Assembly (NCBI GenBank): GCA_019058245.1
Contig: JAHPZJ010000022.1
Span: 1-55,645, forward strand
DNA: 55,645 bases
Direction of reading: 5' to 3'
Origin: Promethearchaeota archaeon
GTDB taxonomy: Archaea; Asgardarchaeota; Lokiarchaeia; Sigyniarchaeales; SOKP01
The notes below the pieces were generated by a model. The model was not told the origin of the DNA, did not search any database, and saw only the letters and a program-made list of their open reading frames with translations. Of this stretch, positions 18,113 to 27,564 are shown one piece after another. Every line of letters begins with the position of its first letter. The first letter of the stretch is position 1. A program made the position numbers and the translations under genes.

Positions 18113-18907
18113 ATGACTAATAAAATCTTTGTTATAGGTATTGATGTAGGAACTTCATATATAAAATCAGTAATCATAAATAATAATAAAGAATTAATAA
18201 GCTCATTTATTAAGCGTACAGGTACTTCAATTGAGATTTCAAGTAAAACTGCTCTTGAAGAAGTAATTAATAAAGGATCATTGAAAAAATCCTCAATAAA
18301 GCACATCGTGGCAACTGGTTATGGAAAAAATAAAGTTACTTTTGCTGATAGTTATAAAACTGAAATTAGCTGTCATGCAAAAGGAGCTTATTACTATTTT
18401 CCAAAAAAAAATACTATTATCGATATTGGAGGACAAGATACTAAAGTTATCAAGCTTGATAAGGAGGGTAAAATACTTCGCTTCAAAATGAATAGAAAAT
18501 GTGCTGCAGGCACAGGAGCGTTCATTGAAGAGATTGCATATCGTTTAGATATTCCTCTTAATGAATTAAATACATTAGCATTAAAATCTACATCAAATAC
18601 ACCCCTTGCAAGTTTTTGTACAGTTTTTGCTAAAACAGAAATTTTAACCCGTATTAAAGAGGGTGAAAAGGTGGAAGACATGATAAAAAGTGCTTTTGGC
18701 TCAGTAATAAAAAGAATAATTGAAATGACCAAAATAGAGGATTCAGTTGTTCTTACTGGTGGATTAATTGCTCATAATAGTATTATTGGAGATATTTTGA
18801 AAAAAGAATTAAATACTGATATTTTAATTCCTCCTCATCCACAGTTAATAGGAGCTTTTGGAGCAGCACTATTTGCCCTAGAAAAATATGAAGTAAAATC
18901 ACAGTAA
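18113..18907 (+). CDS. BadF/BcrA/HgdC-family ATP-dependent activator
   Basis: 264 residues of the ASKHA ATPase fold. It has GIDVGTSYIKSV (phosphate 1), DIGGQDTKVI (phosphate 2), and VLTGGLIAHN with GAFGAALFA at the end (adenosine region). Cys130 (NRKCAAGTGAF) and Cys169 (ASFCTVFAKTE) are the two cluster ligands, 39 residues apart exactly as in the HgdC activator; a homodimer would hold one [4Fe-4S] cluster between subunits. It fires low-potential electrons into the BcrB/HgdB-like subunit with ATP hydrolysis. The 264-residue length is that of the dehydratase activators rather than the larger BcrA/BcrD. Last gene of the operon. Confidence 0.93.
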   Translation: MTNKIFVIGIDVGTSYIKSVIINNNKELISSFIKRTGTSIEISSKTALEEVINKGSLKKSSIKHIVATGYGKNKVTFADSYKTEISCHAKGAYYYFPKKNTIIDIGGQDTKVIKLDKEGKILRFKMNRKCAAGTGAFIEEIAYRLDIPLNELNTLALKSTSNTPLASFCTVFAKTEILTRIKEGEKVEDMIKSAFGSVIKRIIEMTKIEDSVVLTGGLIAHNSIIGDILKKELNTDILIPPHPQLIGAFGAALFALEKYEVKSQ

Positions 18908-18951
18908 TAAATTATAAAAAAATAAAGAATTTTTGAATTCTTTGAGGTTTT

Positions 18952-19482
18952 TTAGCTTAACAATTTTCCTAAATCTTTTCTAGCTTTTTTAGTTTCATCA
19001 TTTGTGATTAAAAATCCAATAAAATAAGCAAGTAAAACAAGTAAAAAGTAGATTAATGCAGTTAAATAAAACCACCGTCCTAAATGCCCCATTACATCCA
19101 TTATTATCCATTTAAGTAACCATGTAGAAGCACCTCCGAAAATAACAAAAATAATATCAAACAAGGAGTTAATCAATGAATCCTTCCTATTTTCATATTT
19201 TAAGCCCAATTTCCATAAAATTGTATTTTCTATTAATTCCCAGCAAACAGCAACAATTAACACAAAAATAATGATATAATACCATGGCATTGTTGCAGGA
19301 CCGATAAGCCACTCCCAGATTGTGATTATTAATGAAAAAATCGAAAATGCGGCGATTCCAAAGGCAATATGACCCCAACTATAATAATCCCAAGGTGAAC
19401 GACCTACATAATCCTCAAGAAGACCAACAAAAGGAACATAATGCTTTTCTCCAGATTCTTCACTTGACATTTTAAATCTCAC
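18952..19482 (-). CDS. four-helix membrane protein, unknown function
   Basis: 176 residues with about four membrane helices (roughly 38-60, 70-92, 108-126 and 136-160). The motif VCWELIENTILWKLG followed by NRKDSLINSLFDIIF is a helix-loop with conserved-looking acidic and polar residues and recalls the YjdF- and DUF2585-like integral membrane families, although I cannot assert membership. It opens with a soluble tail with LEDYVGRSPWDYYSWGH. It is convergent with the BadF-like operon and divergent from the large surface protein. Function unknown. Confidence 0.6.
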   Translation of the reverse strand: MRFKMSSEESGEKHYVPFVGLLEDYVGRSPWDYYSWGHIAFGIAAFSIFSLIITIWEWLIGPATMPWYYIIIFVLIVAVCWELIENTILWKLGLKYENRKDSLINSLFDIIFVIFGGASTWLLKWIIMDVMGHLGRWFYLTALIYFLLVLLAYFIGFLITNDETKKARKDLGKLLS

Positions 19483-19608
19483 ATCACATTTCTAATTTTT
19501 TTTTGAACAAATTACTTAATAATACAAGAGTACAACTATTTTATAAATTTTAGTAACAAAACTTTGTTCCTTTTATTTGACAAATTAATGAAGAATCTGG
19601 AACTCAAA

Positions 19609-19616
19609 TTTATATA
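19609..19616 (+). promoter_or_regulatory. TATA box of the surface-protein gene
   Basis: TTTATATA lies about 70 bases ahead of the ATG at 19686, implying a start of transcription near 19640. It stands inside the divergent gap to the membrane-protein gene on the left. Assigned by eye. Confidence 0.35.
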
Positions 19617-19685
19617 CTTTAAATTACCTTTGTAGGTTACAGATCATTTTATAGATCTTTTTAAATAAAAAAATAAAGGTTGAAT

Positions 19686-22600
19686 ATGACGAAATCGACT
19701 TTACATAAAAAAAAAATAATTTCTTTAGCAGTAGTCCTAACTTTGCTTATACTCGGTATTTTTAACTTGAATTCTGTATCAGCAATTTCTTGGCCTGGGG
19801 ATGGTGCAGTCTTTATCCCTGATGATGATCATCCTACCCAATATGGTGTTTACATTCCAGAACCAGATACGTATAGTACAATGTTAATTGATGCATCAAA
19901 TCAAGGTAATTACACAATAATGGATTGGTTTGGGACAGAATGGCATAATGAACTAGTAGATTATCCAGGACAAGATATTTCCGAAGTATATCCTTGGTAT
20001 TTCGATACATATTTAAAAGATACTACATCAAATAACAATTTTACTAATCCTTGGTTAATTGATTGGATAAATGTTACAATGATGAATCCTTACGATATTG
20101 AACTTTCAAATTATACAATTAATTCTATCTTCAATTATCATGTATTAACCGAAAATAATAAGTTGACCATGCCATTAAACAGCTCAATTCCAATACAAAT
20201 AGATCTTATGATATCTAGTGTTGGTCCAAAAATGCTAAAAATTGATTGGTTAAATCCGGATCTTCCTACTACTACTTTTCCCGATCCATTAGGAGGAATG
20301 TGGAATTTAATATCCCCTTCAGGTAAACTAGTAAGTGGAGCATTTTACACGGCGATGAATTGGAGGGCTTTATTTGCTGGTAATAAGGAACTTTATAATG
20401 CTATCCCTTTTGTAGCTCATGAAAAAGGAACTTATCGCTTATTAATGTTACCAAGTGATGATAAACCCACTCAGTTATCTTTAGAGTTTATGGATACTTC
20501 TGTATCAACATTAAAATCAGATTCATTAGAAATTGTAACTAATGCTGATGAGTTGCCTACTGTAGTAGAAGCAATGGATATAAAAGCTCAGCATAAATGG
20601 TATAGGATTAATGGGGAAAAAGGAGATTTATACAGATTAGATCTTGGATTGGATTATGAAAGTGTAGCTACTCAACGAATTGATTCTTGGGTACCATGTG
20701 GAAATGGATATATTAGGAATCAGTTAACTCCAGGTGTTTATGATATATATTTTCCAACAAAAGGAACAGCCTATATTTCGTTTATAGATACCCTTTATGG
20801 TGATACATATAGTTATTCATTATATCTAGAGAAATTTAAAACTTTAAACTATACTGTTGGACATGATTTATATACTATACATCTCTCTAGAGATCAGAGA
20901 AAAGCTATTGAATTTAAAGTTGAACAAGATTCTTTTGTACGGTTTAATTATACGCTATTTGAACAACCTGAAGGAAATCCAACAATATATTCATTAGATG
21001 GCACACAATATGGATTTATCTTTGAAGATGCAAAAAAGATACGGTGTTATGAAGATATAGGACCACTTGATAGTAAGGTTGTGGGTAATGAAACTTTCTA
21101 CTATTATTATATGCCCGCTGGAACATACAAGGCTTTGCTTAAAAACAACGATGTACAATCTGAAGGAGTAATTCAGATAAGTTCACAATATGTTAACCTT
21201 CTTAATGGTTCAATTCCGATTACTTCGCTATCTTATCCAGAACTCTATCTCTCACAATTTTCAACAATAGACTTCGAACCAGATGACTATTATCCTGGTA
21301 TTCATAAGGCTCAATATGTTAATATAGATATTACAGAACCAGGGCAATATTTCCTGAATGCTACAATTTATGCTTCAGATAATATTGGAGCTCTACCATT
21401 AGAAGCAAATCCACTTAAAGTTGTTACTTGGAATTCCAGTGCAAATACATATATTGATGTTACAGATTTAGCTTTAGATCCTTCAAGGAATTTCTCTGCA
21501 TTCTCAACAGACGATCCTCTTGATACATATGAAGATAGAGTCTATATTGCATATACTTCTAAATGGCATGATATGCATTTCAATTTTTCTACTCCAGGAT
21601 CCTCCTCAGGTACACCTGATATAGATGCTTTCTTTTGGAATGGTGCAACTTGGGCAGAAAACAGTATTACAATACCTAACAATGATGGTACCGCTGCTTT
21701 TACCCAAAATGGTACAATAGTAATCCCTAGTCTGACTGCTACTTATTTTAACAATTGGATTATGGGTGCTGATTTTGACTTACCAAATATCGATGAAGAT
21801 CAATATTATTGGTTAGCGATTGATCATGATACTGCTCCTACGGACAGTTATGATTTACAACTTCCTTATATTCAAACAATAACTTTGTCAAATATTACTA
21901 TGGAAGGAGATATAAATCTTGCTCTTATCGGTGAGAGTGGCTATACATATTGCAATTTCTGGGAACCTGGGATTGATACAACATTGGATGATCTATTAAT
22001 TAATCAAGAGGTTGGAAATGAAAATGATTCAGCATCAACTCTTTTATTCGAAGATTCACCACCATTTATGAAGGGGATTGAACCTGGACACTATAAATTA
22101 CTTATTATTCCATACGGATGGGGTTATCAAGGACAACTTCATATTGATTTTGGTATTGGGAACTTTTATTCTTATAGACAAGAGCGGATGTATAACATAA
22201 CAGAGGAACCAAATCTTTATCCATATCAAATAAACAATTATACTGATGGCTGGTATGGCCCAAATAATATCACAACGTTTAGTTATGGATTAACTACAAC
22301 CTATAATGATACTGAAGCATCTCTAGGTGGAATGGGTAGTTATTTTGTACTAGACTGCTATGGTGATCCCTATATGTGGACGCAATTAGTTCTTTCAACT
22401 AATAATGTTTCTGATTATAACCTCTACTTGATGCAAGATCTTCCTTGGATTACTAATAATGGACCGAATATGGAAGTTGCGACAATTTATGATTCAGGGA
22501 GCGCTCCACTAAATACTACCTATGAATTTGGAGTACTTACAGGCCATTTCTATTTGATATTTGTAGTTACAGCAGCTACTGATTCGGTGACTTTCAGAAT

Positions 22601-22790
22601 TGATTTAACTCAATATAATACCACTCTTCTGACTACAAGTGTACCAGTTGGCTCATACTCACCGCCATCCAAAGGACTTTCTGGACCCCTCGTTTTGGGC
22701 TTAGCTATTGGAATCCCTGTAGCTGCAGGAGTTATTGTTCTCATTTATGTCTTGAAGAAGAAAGGTAGAATTGGATCAAAAACACCGTAA
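19686..22790 (+). CDS. large secreted, membrane-anchored surface protein
   Basis: 1034 residues from ATG 19686 (a TTG at 19680 is an unlikely alternative). The start encodes a signal peptide: MTKSTLHKKK, a hydrophobic stretch IISLAVVLTLLILGIF and a cleavage region SVSA. The body is beta-rich, acidic, Asn/Thr-rich with many N-glycosylation sequons, and contains recurring 'GxYxxL' jelly-roll-like segments (for example EKGTYRLLML, PGVYDIYFP, AGTYKALLK, PGHYKLLIIP). A single helix GLSGPLVLGLAIGIPVAAGV then anchors it, with KKKGR inside. This is a cell-surface or S-layer-associated protein. I recognise no catalytic domain; the repeats resemble bacterial pre-peptidase C-terminal or PKD-like beta domains. 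Confidence 0.8.
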   Translation: MTKSTLHKKKIISLAVVLTLLILGIFNLNSVSAISWPGDGAVFIPDDDHPTQYGVYIPEPDTYSTMLIDASNQGNYTIMDWFGTEWHNELVDYPGQDISEVYPWYFDTYLKDTTSNNNFTNPWLIDWINVTMMNPYDIELSNYTINSIFNYHVLTENNKLTMPLNSSIPIQIDLMISSVGPKMLKIDWLNPDLPTTTFPDPLGGMWNLISPSGKLVSGAFYTAMNWRALFAGNKELYNAIPFVAHEKGTYRLLMLPSDDKPTQLSLEFMDTSVSTLKSDSLEIVTNADELPTVVEAMDIKAQHKWYRINGEKGDLYRLDLGLDYESVATQRIDSWVPCGNGYIRNQLTPGVYDIYFPTKGTAYISFIDTLYGDTYSYSLYLEKFKTLNYTVGHDLYTIHLSRDQRKAIEFKVEQDSFVRFNYTLFEQPEGNPTIYSLDGTQYGFIFEDAKKIRCYEDIGPLDSKVVGNETFYYYYMPAGTYKALLKNNDVQSEGVIQISSQYVNLLNGSIPITSLSYPELYLSQFSTIDFEPDDYYPGIHKAQYVNIDITEPGQYFLNATIYASDNIGALPLEANPLKVVTWNSSANTYIDVTDLALDPSRNFSAFSTDDPLDTYEDRVYIAYTSKWHDMHFNFSTPGSSSGTPDIDAFFWNGATWAENSITIPNNDGTAAFTQNGTIVIPSLTATYFNNWIMGADFDLPNIDEDQYYWLAIDHDTAPTDSYDLQLPYIQTITLSNITMEGDINLALIGESGYTYCNFWEPGIDTTLDDLLINQEVGNENDSASTLLFEDSPPFMKGIEPGHYKLLIIPYGWGYQGQLHIDFGIGNFYSYRQERMYNITEEPNLYPYQINNYTDGWYGPNNITTFSYGLTTTYNDTEASLGGMGSYFVLDCYGDPYMWTQLVLSTNNVSDYNLYLMQDLPWITNNGPNMEVATIYDSGSAPLNTTYEFGVLTGHFYLIFVVTAATDSVTFRIDLTQYNTTLLTTSVPVGSYSPPSKGLSGPLVLGLAIGIPVAAGVIVLIYVLKKKGRIGSKTP

Positions 22791-22809
22791 AATAATTTTA
22801 ATACTCAAA

Positions 22810-22825
22810 TTTTCTTTTTTTTTTT
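22810..22825 (+). terminator. T tract after the surface-protein gene
   Basis: A nearly uninterrupted T run starts twenty bases after the stop codon, as expected for an archaeal intrinsic terminator. No hairpin is needed or seen here. Confidence 0.4.
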
Positions 22826-23537
22826 AATATTTTTAATACTTACTTATTTCTTTAATGTTATAATTTCACAATCATAAACTATTTTAAATTTATTTATAAA
22901 AATTGAAAAATCACTAAATTTTGATTTATTTTTGGTGGAATAAATGAACCAATAACTAAAAATAATTACTTTAATTAAAGAGTTAATCTTCTTAGATTTG
23001 TAGAACAGAATTCATTCTTATTAATTTCTTAATAAAATTCAAAATTATTTTTATTAAAATGAAGTAAATAAAAAATTTACAAAAAAAATTGGATAACCTT
23101 TTTCATAAAAAGTGATTTCTTTTCCGTAATTTTTACGAAAAATTTTTTTTTTCAATTAAAATTATGAACTGATTTAGCTTTTATTTTTAAAATAAGGAAG
23201 TATTATATAAAAATCAATACCCTAATCTCATAATAATATCATAACAATACTATTCACGCAATAATGGAACAGAACGTTCATAAAATTGACGAAACATTTA
23301 TTAGGATGGGTGACTAAATACATACTAGAAAAAAATATTTTTTTTCTAGTAGTGGAATGTTTGTTTTTTAGCCCATAATTTTATTCCTCCACGAATAAAA
23401 CTAAAAATCATTCCATTACTTCCTTTTTTTTTCCTAAAATTGATGATTTTGGCTTTTTTAAATTCCAAGTTTTAAATCTCTTTAGTGAATAAATCAAATA
23501 TGAGAAAAAAGGAAGATCGGATTTAAATTTGGTTAAT
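22826..23537. other. long non-coding gap with two hairpin-forming elements
   Basis: About 710 bases with no credible coding frame, between the convergent surface-protein and etfA genes. Two structures stand out. At 23120-23142 a short stem (CGTAA/TTACG) sits between a T run and an A run and is followed by ten Ts, looking like a stem-loop terminator. At 23306-23376 a nested palindrome forms: ATGGG and CTAAA pair with TTTAG and CCCAT, enclosing a 13-base perfect inverted repeat (TACTAGAAAAAAA). A TATA-like TTATATAAAA near 23203 could drive a short RNA through the second structure. It may be an unlisted RNA or a bidirectional terminator. Confidence 0.4.
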
Positions 23538-24737
23538 CTATTCTTCAGATTTTAATTTTTTAAATTCCTGAATAAGGATTGGAATAATTTCATTAAGATC
23601 ACCAATTATACCATAATGAGCCCAATGAAAGATTGGTGCATTTGGATCTTTATTTATTGCAACTATAATATCAGAATTTTGCATACCCACAATATGTTGA
23701 ATTGCTCCTGAAATTCCACAAGCAATATATAATTTTGGATTGACAGTTTTTCCTGTCTGACCAATTTGTCTATCTGGATCTAACCAGTTCAATTCAATTG
23801 TTATTCGGGATCCTCCCAATTCAGCACCTAAAACATTAGCTAAATCCTTTAAAAGTTTAAAATTCTCTTTCGATCCAACTCCGCGACCTCCAGCAACAAT
23901 ATATTTAGCGTCCTCAAGATTCACAGTATTTTTTGTTTTACTTATTACTTTTACTATTTTTGTTACAGAATCCTTTTCTTTAAATTGATATTCAATAGTT
24001 CTAATTTTTACATCTTTTTGCACTTTTTCAGGTATTTTGAAAATACCGGGTCTTACAGTGGCCATTTGAGGTCTACTAGAAGGTGTTTGAATGGTTGCTA
24101 AAATATTTCCGCCATATGTAGGACGCGTTTGAAGCAAATTTTTAGTTTCTGGATTTATTTCTAATCCTGTACAGTCTGCAGTTAATCCAGCATTAAGTCT
24201 TTTTGCAATTCTGGGGGCAAAATCCCTTCCCGTAGGAGTAGCTCCTATTAATATAATTTCGGGGTTGTTCTGTACTACAAGTTCGGAAATCACTTTCACA
24301 TACAAATCTGAATAGTAATCTTTCAATATTGGTGCTCTAACATATAATATCTCATCCATACCATATTGGCTAAATTCCTCTAATTTATCATCGAAATTCG
24401 CTCCTAATATAACAAGAGTTAAATTTACCTGTAATAGATCTGCTAATTCTCGTCCTTTCCGTAATAATTGGAATGCTACATTATGAATTTTATTCTTATA
24501 ATGTTCTGCGATAACCCAAACTCCTTTGTATTGGCTAATATCTATTTTTTTTGTTTTGATGTCGCCTCGTTCCAATGAAATTGCTTCTTCAGGACATGCT
24601 TCTATACATGCTCCACATAGAGTACAATTTGGTAAAACTTTTGCAATATTATTATTTAATTCAATAGCTCCATACATACAGCTTTCCACACAGCTTGCGC
24701 ATCCAGTGCATAGTTCATGATCTATTTTTATACTCAA
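23538..24737 (-). CDS. etfA: electron transfer flavoprotein, alpha subunit with N-terminal 2x[4Fe-4S] ferredoxin domain (copy 2)
   Basis: 399 residues. Residues 1-55 form a two-cluster ferredoxin domain (CTGCASCVESC, CTLCGACIEACP). The EtfA core follows with YKGVWVIAEH, then the FAD domain with GGRGVGSKENF, QIGQTGKTVNP and NKDPNAPIF. It differs from copy 1 in the FAD motif (QIGQTGK against QVGQSGN). Its etfB lies 13 bases upstream on the same strand, and an acyl-CoA dehydrogenase gene lies further upstream, so this pair probably serves that dehydrogenase and hands electrons to ferredoxin. Confidence 0.95.
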   Translation of the reverse strand: MSIKIDHELCTGCASCVESCMYGAIELNNNIAKVLPNCTLCGACIEACPEEAISLERGDIKTKKIDISQYKGVWVIAEHYKNKIHNVAFQLLRKGRELADLLQVNLTLVILGANFDDKLEEFSQYGMDEILYVRAPILKDYYSDLYVKVISELVVQNNPEIILIGATPTGRDFAPRIAKRLNAGLTADCTGLEINPETKNLLQTRPTYGGNILATIQTPSSRPQMATVRPGIFKIPEKVQKDVKIRTIEYQFKEKDSVTKIVKVISKTKNTVNLEDAKYIVAGGRGVGSKENFKLLKDLANVLGAELGGSRITIELNWLDPDRQIGQTGKTVNPKLYIACGISGAIQHIVGMQNSDIIVAINKDPNAPIFHWAHYGIIGDLNEIIPILIQEFKKLKSEE

Positions 24738-24750
24738 TGAAAATTTCCTC

Positions 24751-25557
24751 TTAGAGAATTTTATCCTCTTGTAGATGATGACATAATTTTTTTACTACTT
24801 CTTCAGGAGAACCTTCTAAAATAATACGTTTTCCATTTCTTTCAGGAAAAAAAATTTTTTTAACCTCAGTCATAGAACCATTTAATCCAATTTTAGAGAT
24901 ATCTGCATTTAAATTCTTAGAATCAAAATATATTACGTTTGAGTTTTCATATGCTTTCATAATTCCCATCATAGTTGGGAATCTCGGCTTATTTATATCA
25001 GTTAATACTGAAATTAATGCAGGTAATTTTGTCTCAATAACTACAATCTCAGTAGCTCTAAATTTTCTCTCAACTACAATTTTATCTTCACTTAATTCAA
25101 GTTTTTGAACATAAGTAATTTGCGGAATTCCTAATTCTTCTGCCAATTCTGGAGGCACTTGTCCAGTATCTCCATCGACTGCTTGAGATCCGCAAATGAT
25201 AAGATAATTTTCTTCAGAATCAGATTCTTTTAGAATTTTTTTAATTGCCAAGGCTAGAGTATATGAGGTTGCTAAAGTATCGGCCCCTGCAAAAGCTCTA
25301 TCACTTAATAAAACTACCTTATCAACTCCCATTGCTAAAGCTTCACGTAATATCTCTTCTGCCTGAGGAGGTCCCATAGTCAAAGCTATAACTTCTGCTT
25401 TTTGTTCTTCTTTAAGTACTAAAGCCATTTCAAGTGCATTTCGATCATTTGGATTAAGAATCGACTCAACGCCTTCTCTTATTAGGGTATTTGTCTTTGG
25501 GTCAATTTTAACCTCTGAAATTCCTGGTACTTGTTTAGTACATACGAATATTTTCAA
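24751..25557 (-). CDS. etfB: electron transfer flavoprotein, beta subunit (copy 2)
   Basis: 268 residues opening MKIFVCTKQVPGISEVK, with the signature GVDKVVLLSDRAFAGADT and ICGSQAVDGDTGQVPPELAE. These are the motifs of the NAD-linked, bifurcation-type ETF group. It is upstream of etfA copy 2 and downstream of the acyl-CoA dehydrogenase gene, all on the reverse strand. The two EtfB copies of this window share most of these motifs, pointing to one duplication or two linked acquisitions. Transfer to NADH and ferredoxin is inference. Confidence 0.95.
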   Translation of the reverse strand: MKIFVCTKQVPGISEVKIDPKTNTLIREGVESILNPNDRNALEMALVLKEEQKAEVIALTMGPPQAEEILREALAMGVDKVVLLSDRAFAGADTLATSYTLALAIKKILKESDSEENYLIICGSQAVDGDTGQVPPELAEELGIPQITYVQKLELSEDKIVVERKFRATEIVVIETKLPALISVLTDINKPRFPTMMGIMKAYENSNVIYFDSKNLNADISKIGLNGSMTEVKKIFFPERNGKRIILEGSPEEVVKKLCHHLQEDKIL

Positions 25558-25706
25558 TCTAATCTCATGACCTTATTATCTTATCTCAAAAATTATCTAT
25601 TTTTTTTTTGAAAGTAAAAAAAATCCTGAAAGATTATAATTTAATGATGTTGAAATAAAAATCTTTAATTATATCGGATTATACAAACGTTATTTATGGA
25701 TCTTTT

Positions 25707-26861
25707 TTATACTCCTTTTCTTAAAAGGTTACCCGCAATTACCATTCTTTGAACTTCACTAGTTCCTTCATAAATTTCACCCATCTTAGCGTCGCGGAAA
25801 TATCTTTCTACAGGATAAGCTTTCATTAATCCATAACCTCCATGGATTTGAACGGCATCATGAGCTGCTTGCATTGCCGCTTCAGAAGCTACTAGTTTTG
25901 CCATTGAGCTAGCCGTTCCAAAATCCTCTCCCTTATCATGTATAAATGCTGCTTTATATGTAAATAACCGAGCGGATTCCACAGCACATGCCATATCTGC
26001 TAATTTCCATTGTATTCCCTGAAATCTTCCTATAGGTTTTCCAAATTGGACTCTTTCATTTGAATATTTGACTGATGCTTCTAATGCAGCTTGTCCTAAT
26101 CCTAAACATTGGGCAGCAATACCAATTCTCCCGAAATCTAAGATTCTCATTGCCATTTTAAATCCATCCCCGTATTGACCTAAAATATTTTCTTGGGGTA
26201 CCCTAACATCTTCAAATACAAGTTCTGAAGTATTTGATGCTCTTACTCCTAATTTATCCTCTTTTACTCCTACAGAATAACCAGGAGTTTTACTATCTAC
26301 AATAAAAACAGTCATTTCTCGTCTACTATCTTTATCTCCCGTTTTCGCAACAACTAATAATGTTCCAGCTATACCACCAGAGGTAGAGAATATCTTTGTG
26401 CCGTTTAAAATATATTCATCACCATCTTTAACTGCTGTTAATTGAACCCCCGCAGCATCTGAACCTGCATTTGGTTCAGTTAAACAAAAAGATCCTACCT
26501 TGTTACCATTTGCGAGATCTTCTAAAAAAGTTTGTTTTTGTTCTTCAGTACCATATTTATAAATTGGATACGCTGCAACTCCATTATGTACTGCTATAGT
26601 AATCCCCCAACCTGCATCTGCACGTGAAATTTCTTCAATAACTATACAAAAACCAATAGTATCATTTTCAAGTCCTGCACCTCCATATTTAACTGGAAGA
26701 CAAGCTCCAAAATAATTCATTTCCTGCATTTTTTTAAAAGCAGTTTTATTTAATTCTTGTTTTTCATCACTTTCCTTTGCTACAGGTACAAGATATTCCT
26801 CAGCAAATTTCCTAGTTATTTTTCTTAACATTTTTTGTTTTTCAGTTAACGAAAAATCCAT
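25707..26861 (-). CDS. acyl-CoA dehydrogenase
   Basis: 384 residues, full length. It has the FAD/substrate motifs FCLTEPNAGSDAAG and FSTSGG, the arginine region ERVQFGKPIGRFQG, and the C-terminal YEGTSEVQRMVIAG, where the Glu of IYEGTSE is the catalytic base as in short- and medium-chain enzymes. It oxidises an acyl-CoA to the 2-enoyl-CoA, or reduces an enoyl-CoA in reverse, with electrons exchanged through the adjacent ETF. It stands 150 bases upstream of etfB copy 2 on the same strand. Confidence 0.95.
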   Translation of the reverse strand: MDFSLTEKQKMLRKITRKFAEEYLVPVAKESDEKQELNKTAFKKMQEMNYFGACLPVKYGGAGLENDTIGFCIVIEEISRADAGWGITIAVHNGVAAYPIYKYGTEEQKQTFLEDLANGNKVGSFCLTEPNAGSDAAGVQLTAVKDGDEYILNGTKIFSTSGGIAGTLLVVAKTGDKDSRREMTVFIVDSKTPGYSVGVKEDKLGVRASNTSELVFEDVRVPQENILGQYGDGFKMAMRILDFGRIGIAAQCLGLGQAALEASVKYSNERVQFGKPIGRFQGIQWKLADMACAVESARLFTYKAAFIHDKGEDFGTASSMAKLVASEAAMQAAHDAVQIHGGYGLMKAYPVERYFRDAKMGEIYEGTSEVQRMVIAGNLLRKGV

Positions 26862-26982
26862 AATAACATCAACAAATAATTTTCTGTTTTTTAAATAGTC
26901 TGTTTTTAAAAACTAATTAAGCATCCTAATTATATTTTATTAAAAATCAAATATAAAAAGAAAAAGAATTAAAACAAAATAC

Positions 26983-27522
26983 TCATAGTTCATGGAGTTT
27001 TTCAGATTTGAATAAATTGATTGAATATTTCACAATTTCCTTAGCTTCCGAAGCATTTTTCCATTCTTTAAATTTTACCCATTTATGTGGTTCTAATCTT
27101 TTATAAGTTTCATAGAATTCTTGAATTTCCTTTAGTTTATGTTCATGTACATCTTTAATATCATGATACCCACTAAATCTAGCATCATTTATTAAAACTG
27201 AAAGTATTTTTGGATCATCTCCATGTTCATCCTCTATAATTAAAGCACCGATAACTCTAACATTTACAATACACCCCACTTCAAGTGGTTCATAACTTAA
27301 GATCATTATATCAAGAGGATCATTATCATCTGCCCAAGTCTGTGGGACAAAACCATACTCTACAGGAAAAATAACTGAGGAAGGAATTATTCGATCTAAA
27401 ACAAATGCTTCCCATTCTTGTTTATATTCATATTTATCTCTGGAACCAGTAATAACCTCTACTACTGCGTTTAAAATTAGTGGAGGATTATCTCCAGGCG
27501 GAATATCTTTCCACAAATTCAT
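26983..27522 (-). CDS. ppa: inorganic pyrophosphatase (class A)
   Basis: 179 residues of the soluble PPase family: KYEYKQEWEAFVLDR with the usual Lys/Glu core, YGFVPQTWADDNDPLDIMIL (the DxDPxD metal cluster) and the later DEHGDDPKIL (DxDPKD-like). It hydrolyses pyrophosphate to phosphate in the cytoplasm. The acyl-CoA ligases here release pyrophosphate, so this enzyme would pull activation forward. It is divergent from the MBL hydrolase gene; the 42-base gap between the two starts leaves little room for promoters. Confidence 0.95.
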   Translation of the reverse strand: MNLWKDIPPGDNPPLILNAVVEVITGSRDKYEYKQEWEAFVLDRIIPSSVIFPVEYGFVPQTWADDNDPLDIMILSYEPLEVGCIVNVRVIGALIIEDEHGDDPKILSVLINDARFSGYHDIKDVHEHKLKEIQEFYETYKRLEPHKWVKFKEWKNASEAKEIVKYSINLFKSEKLHEL

Positions 27523-27564
27523 AATACTGATAAAATTAAATCTGTAATAAACATTACTCTAATT

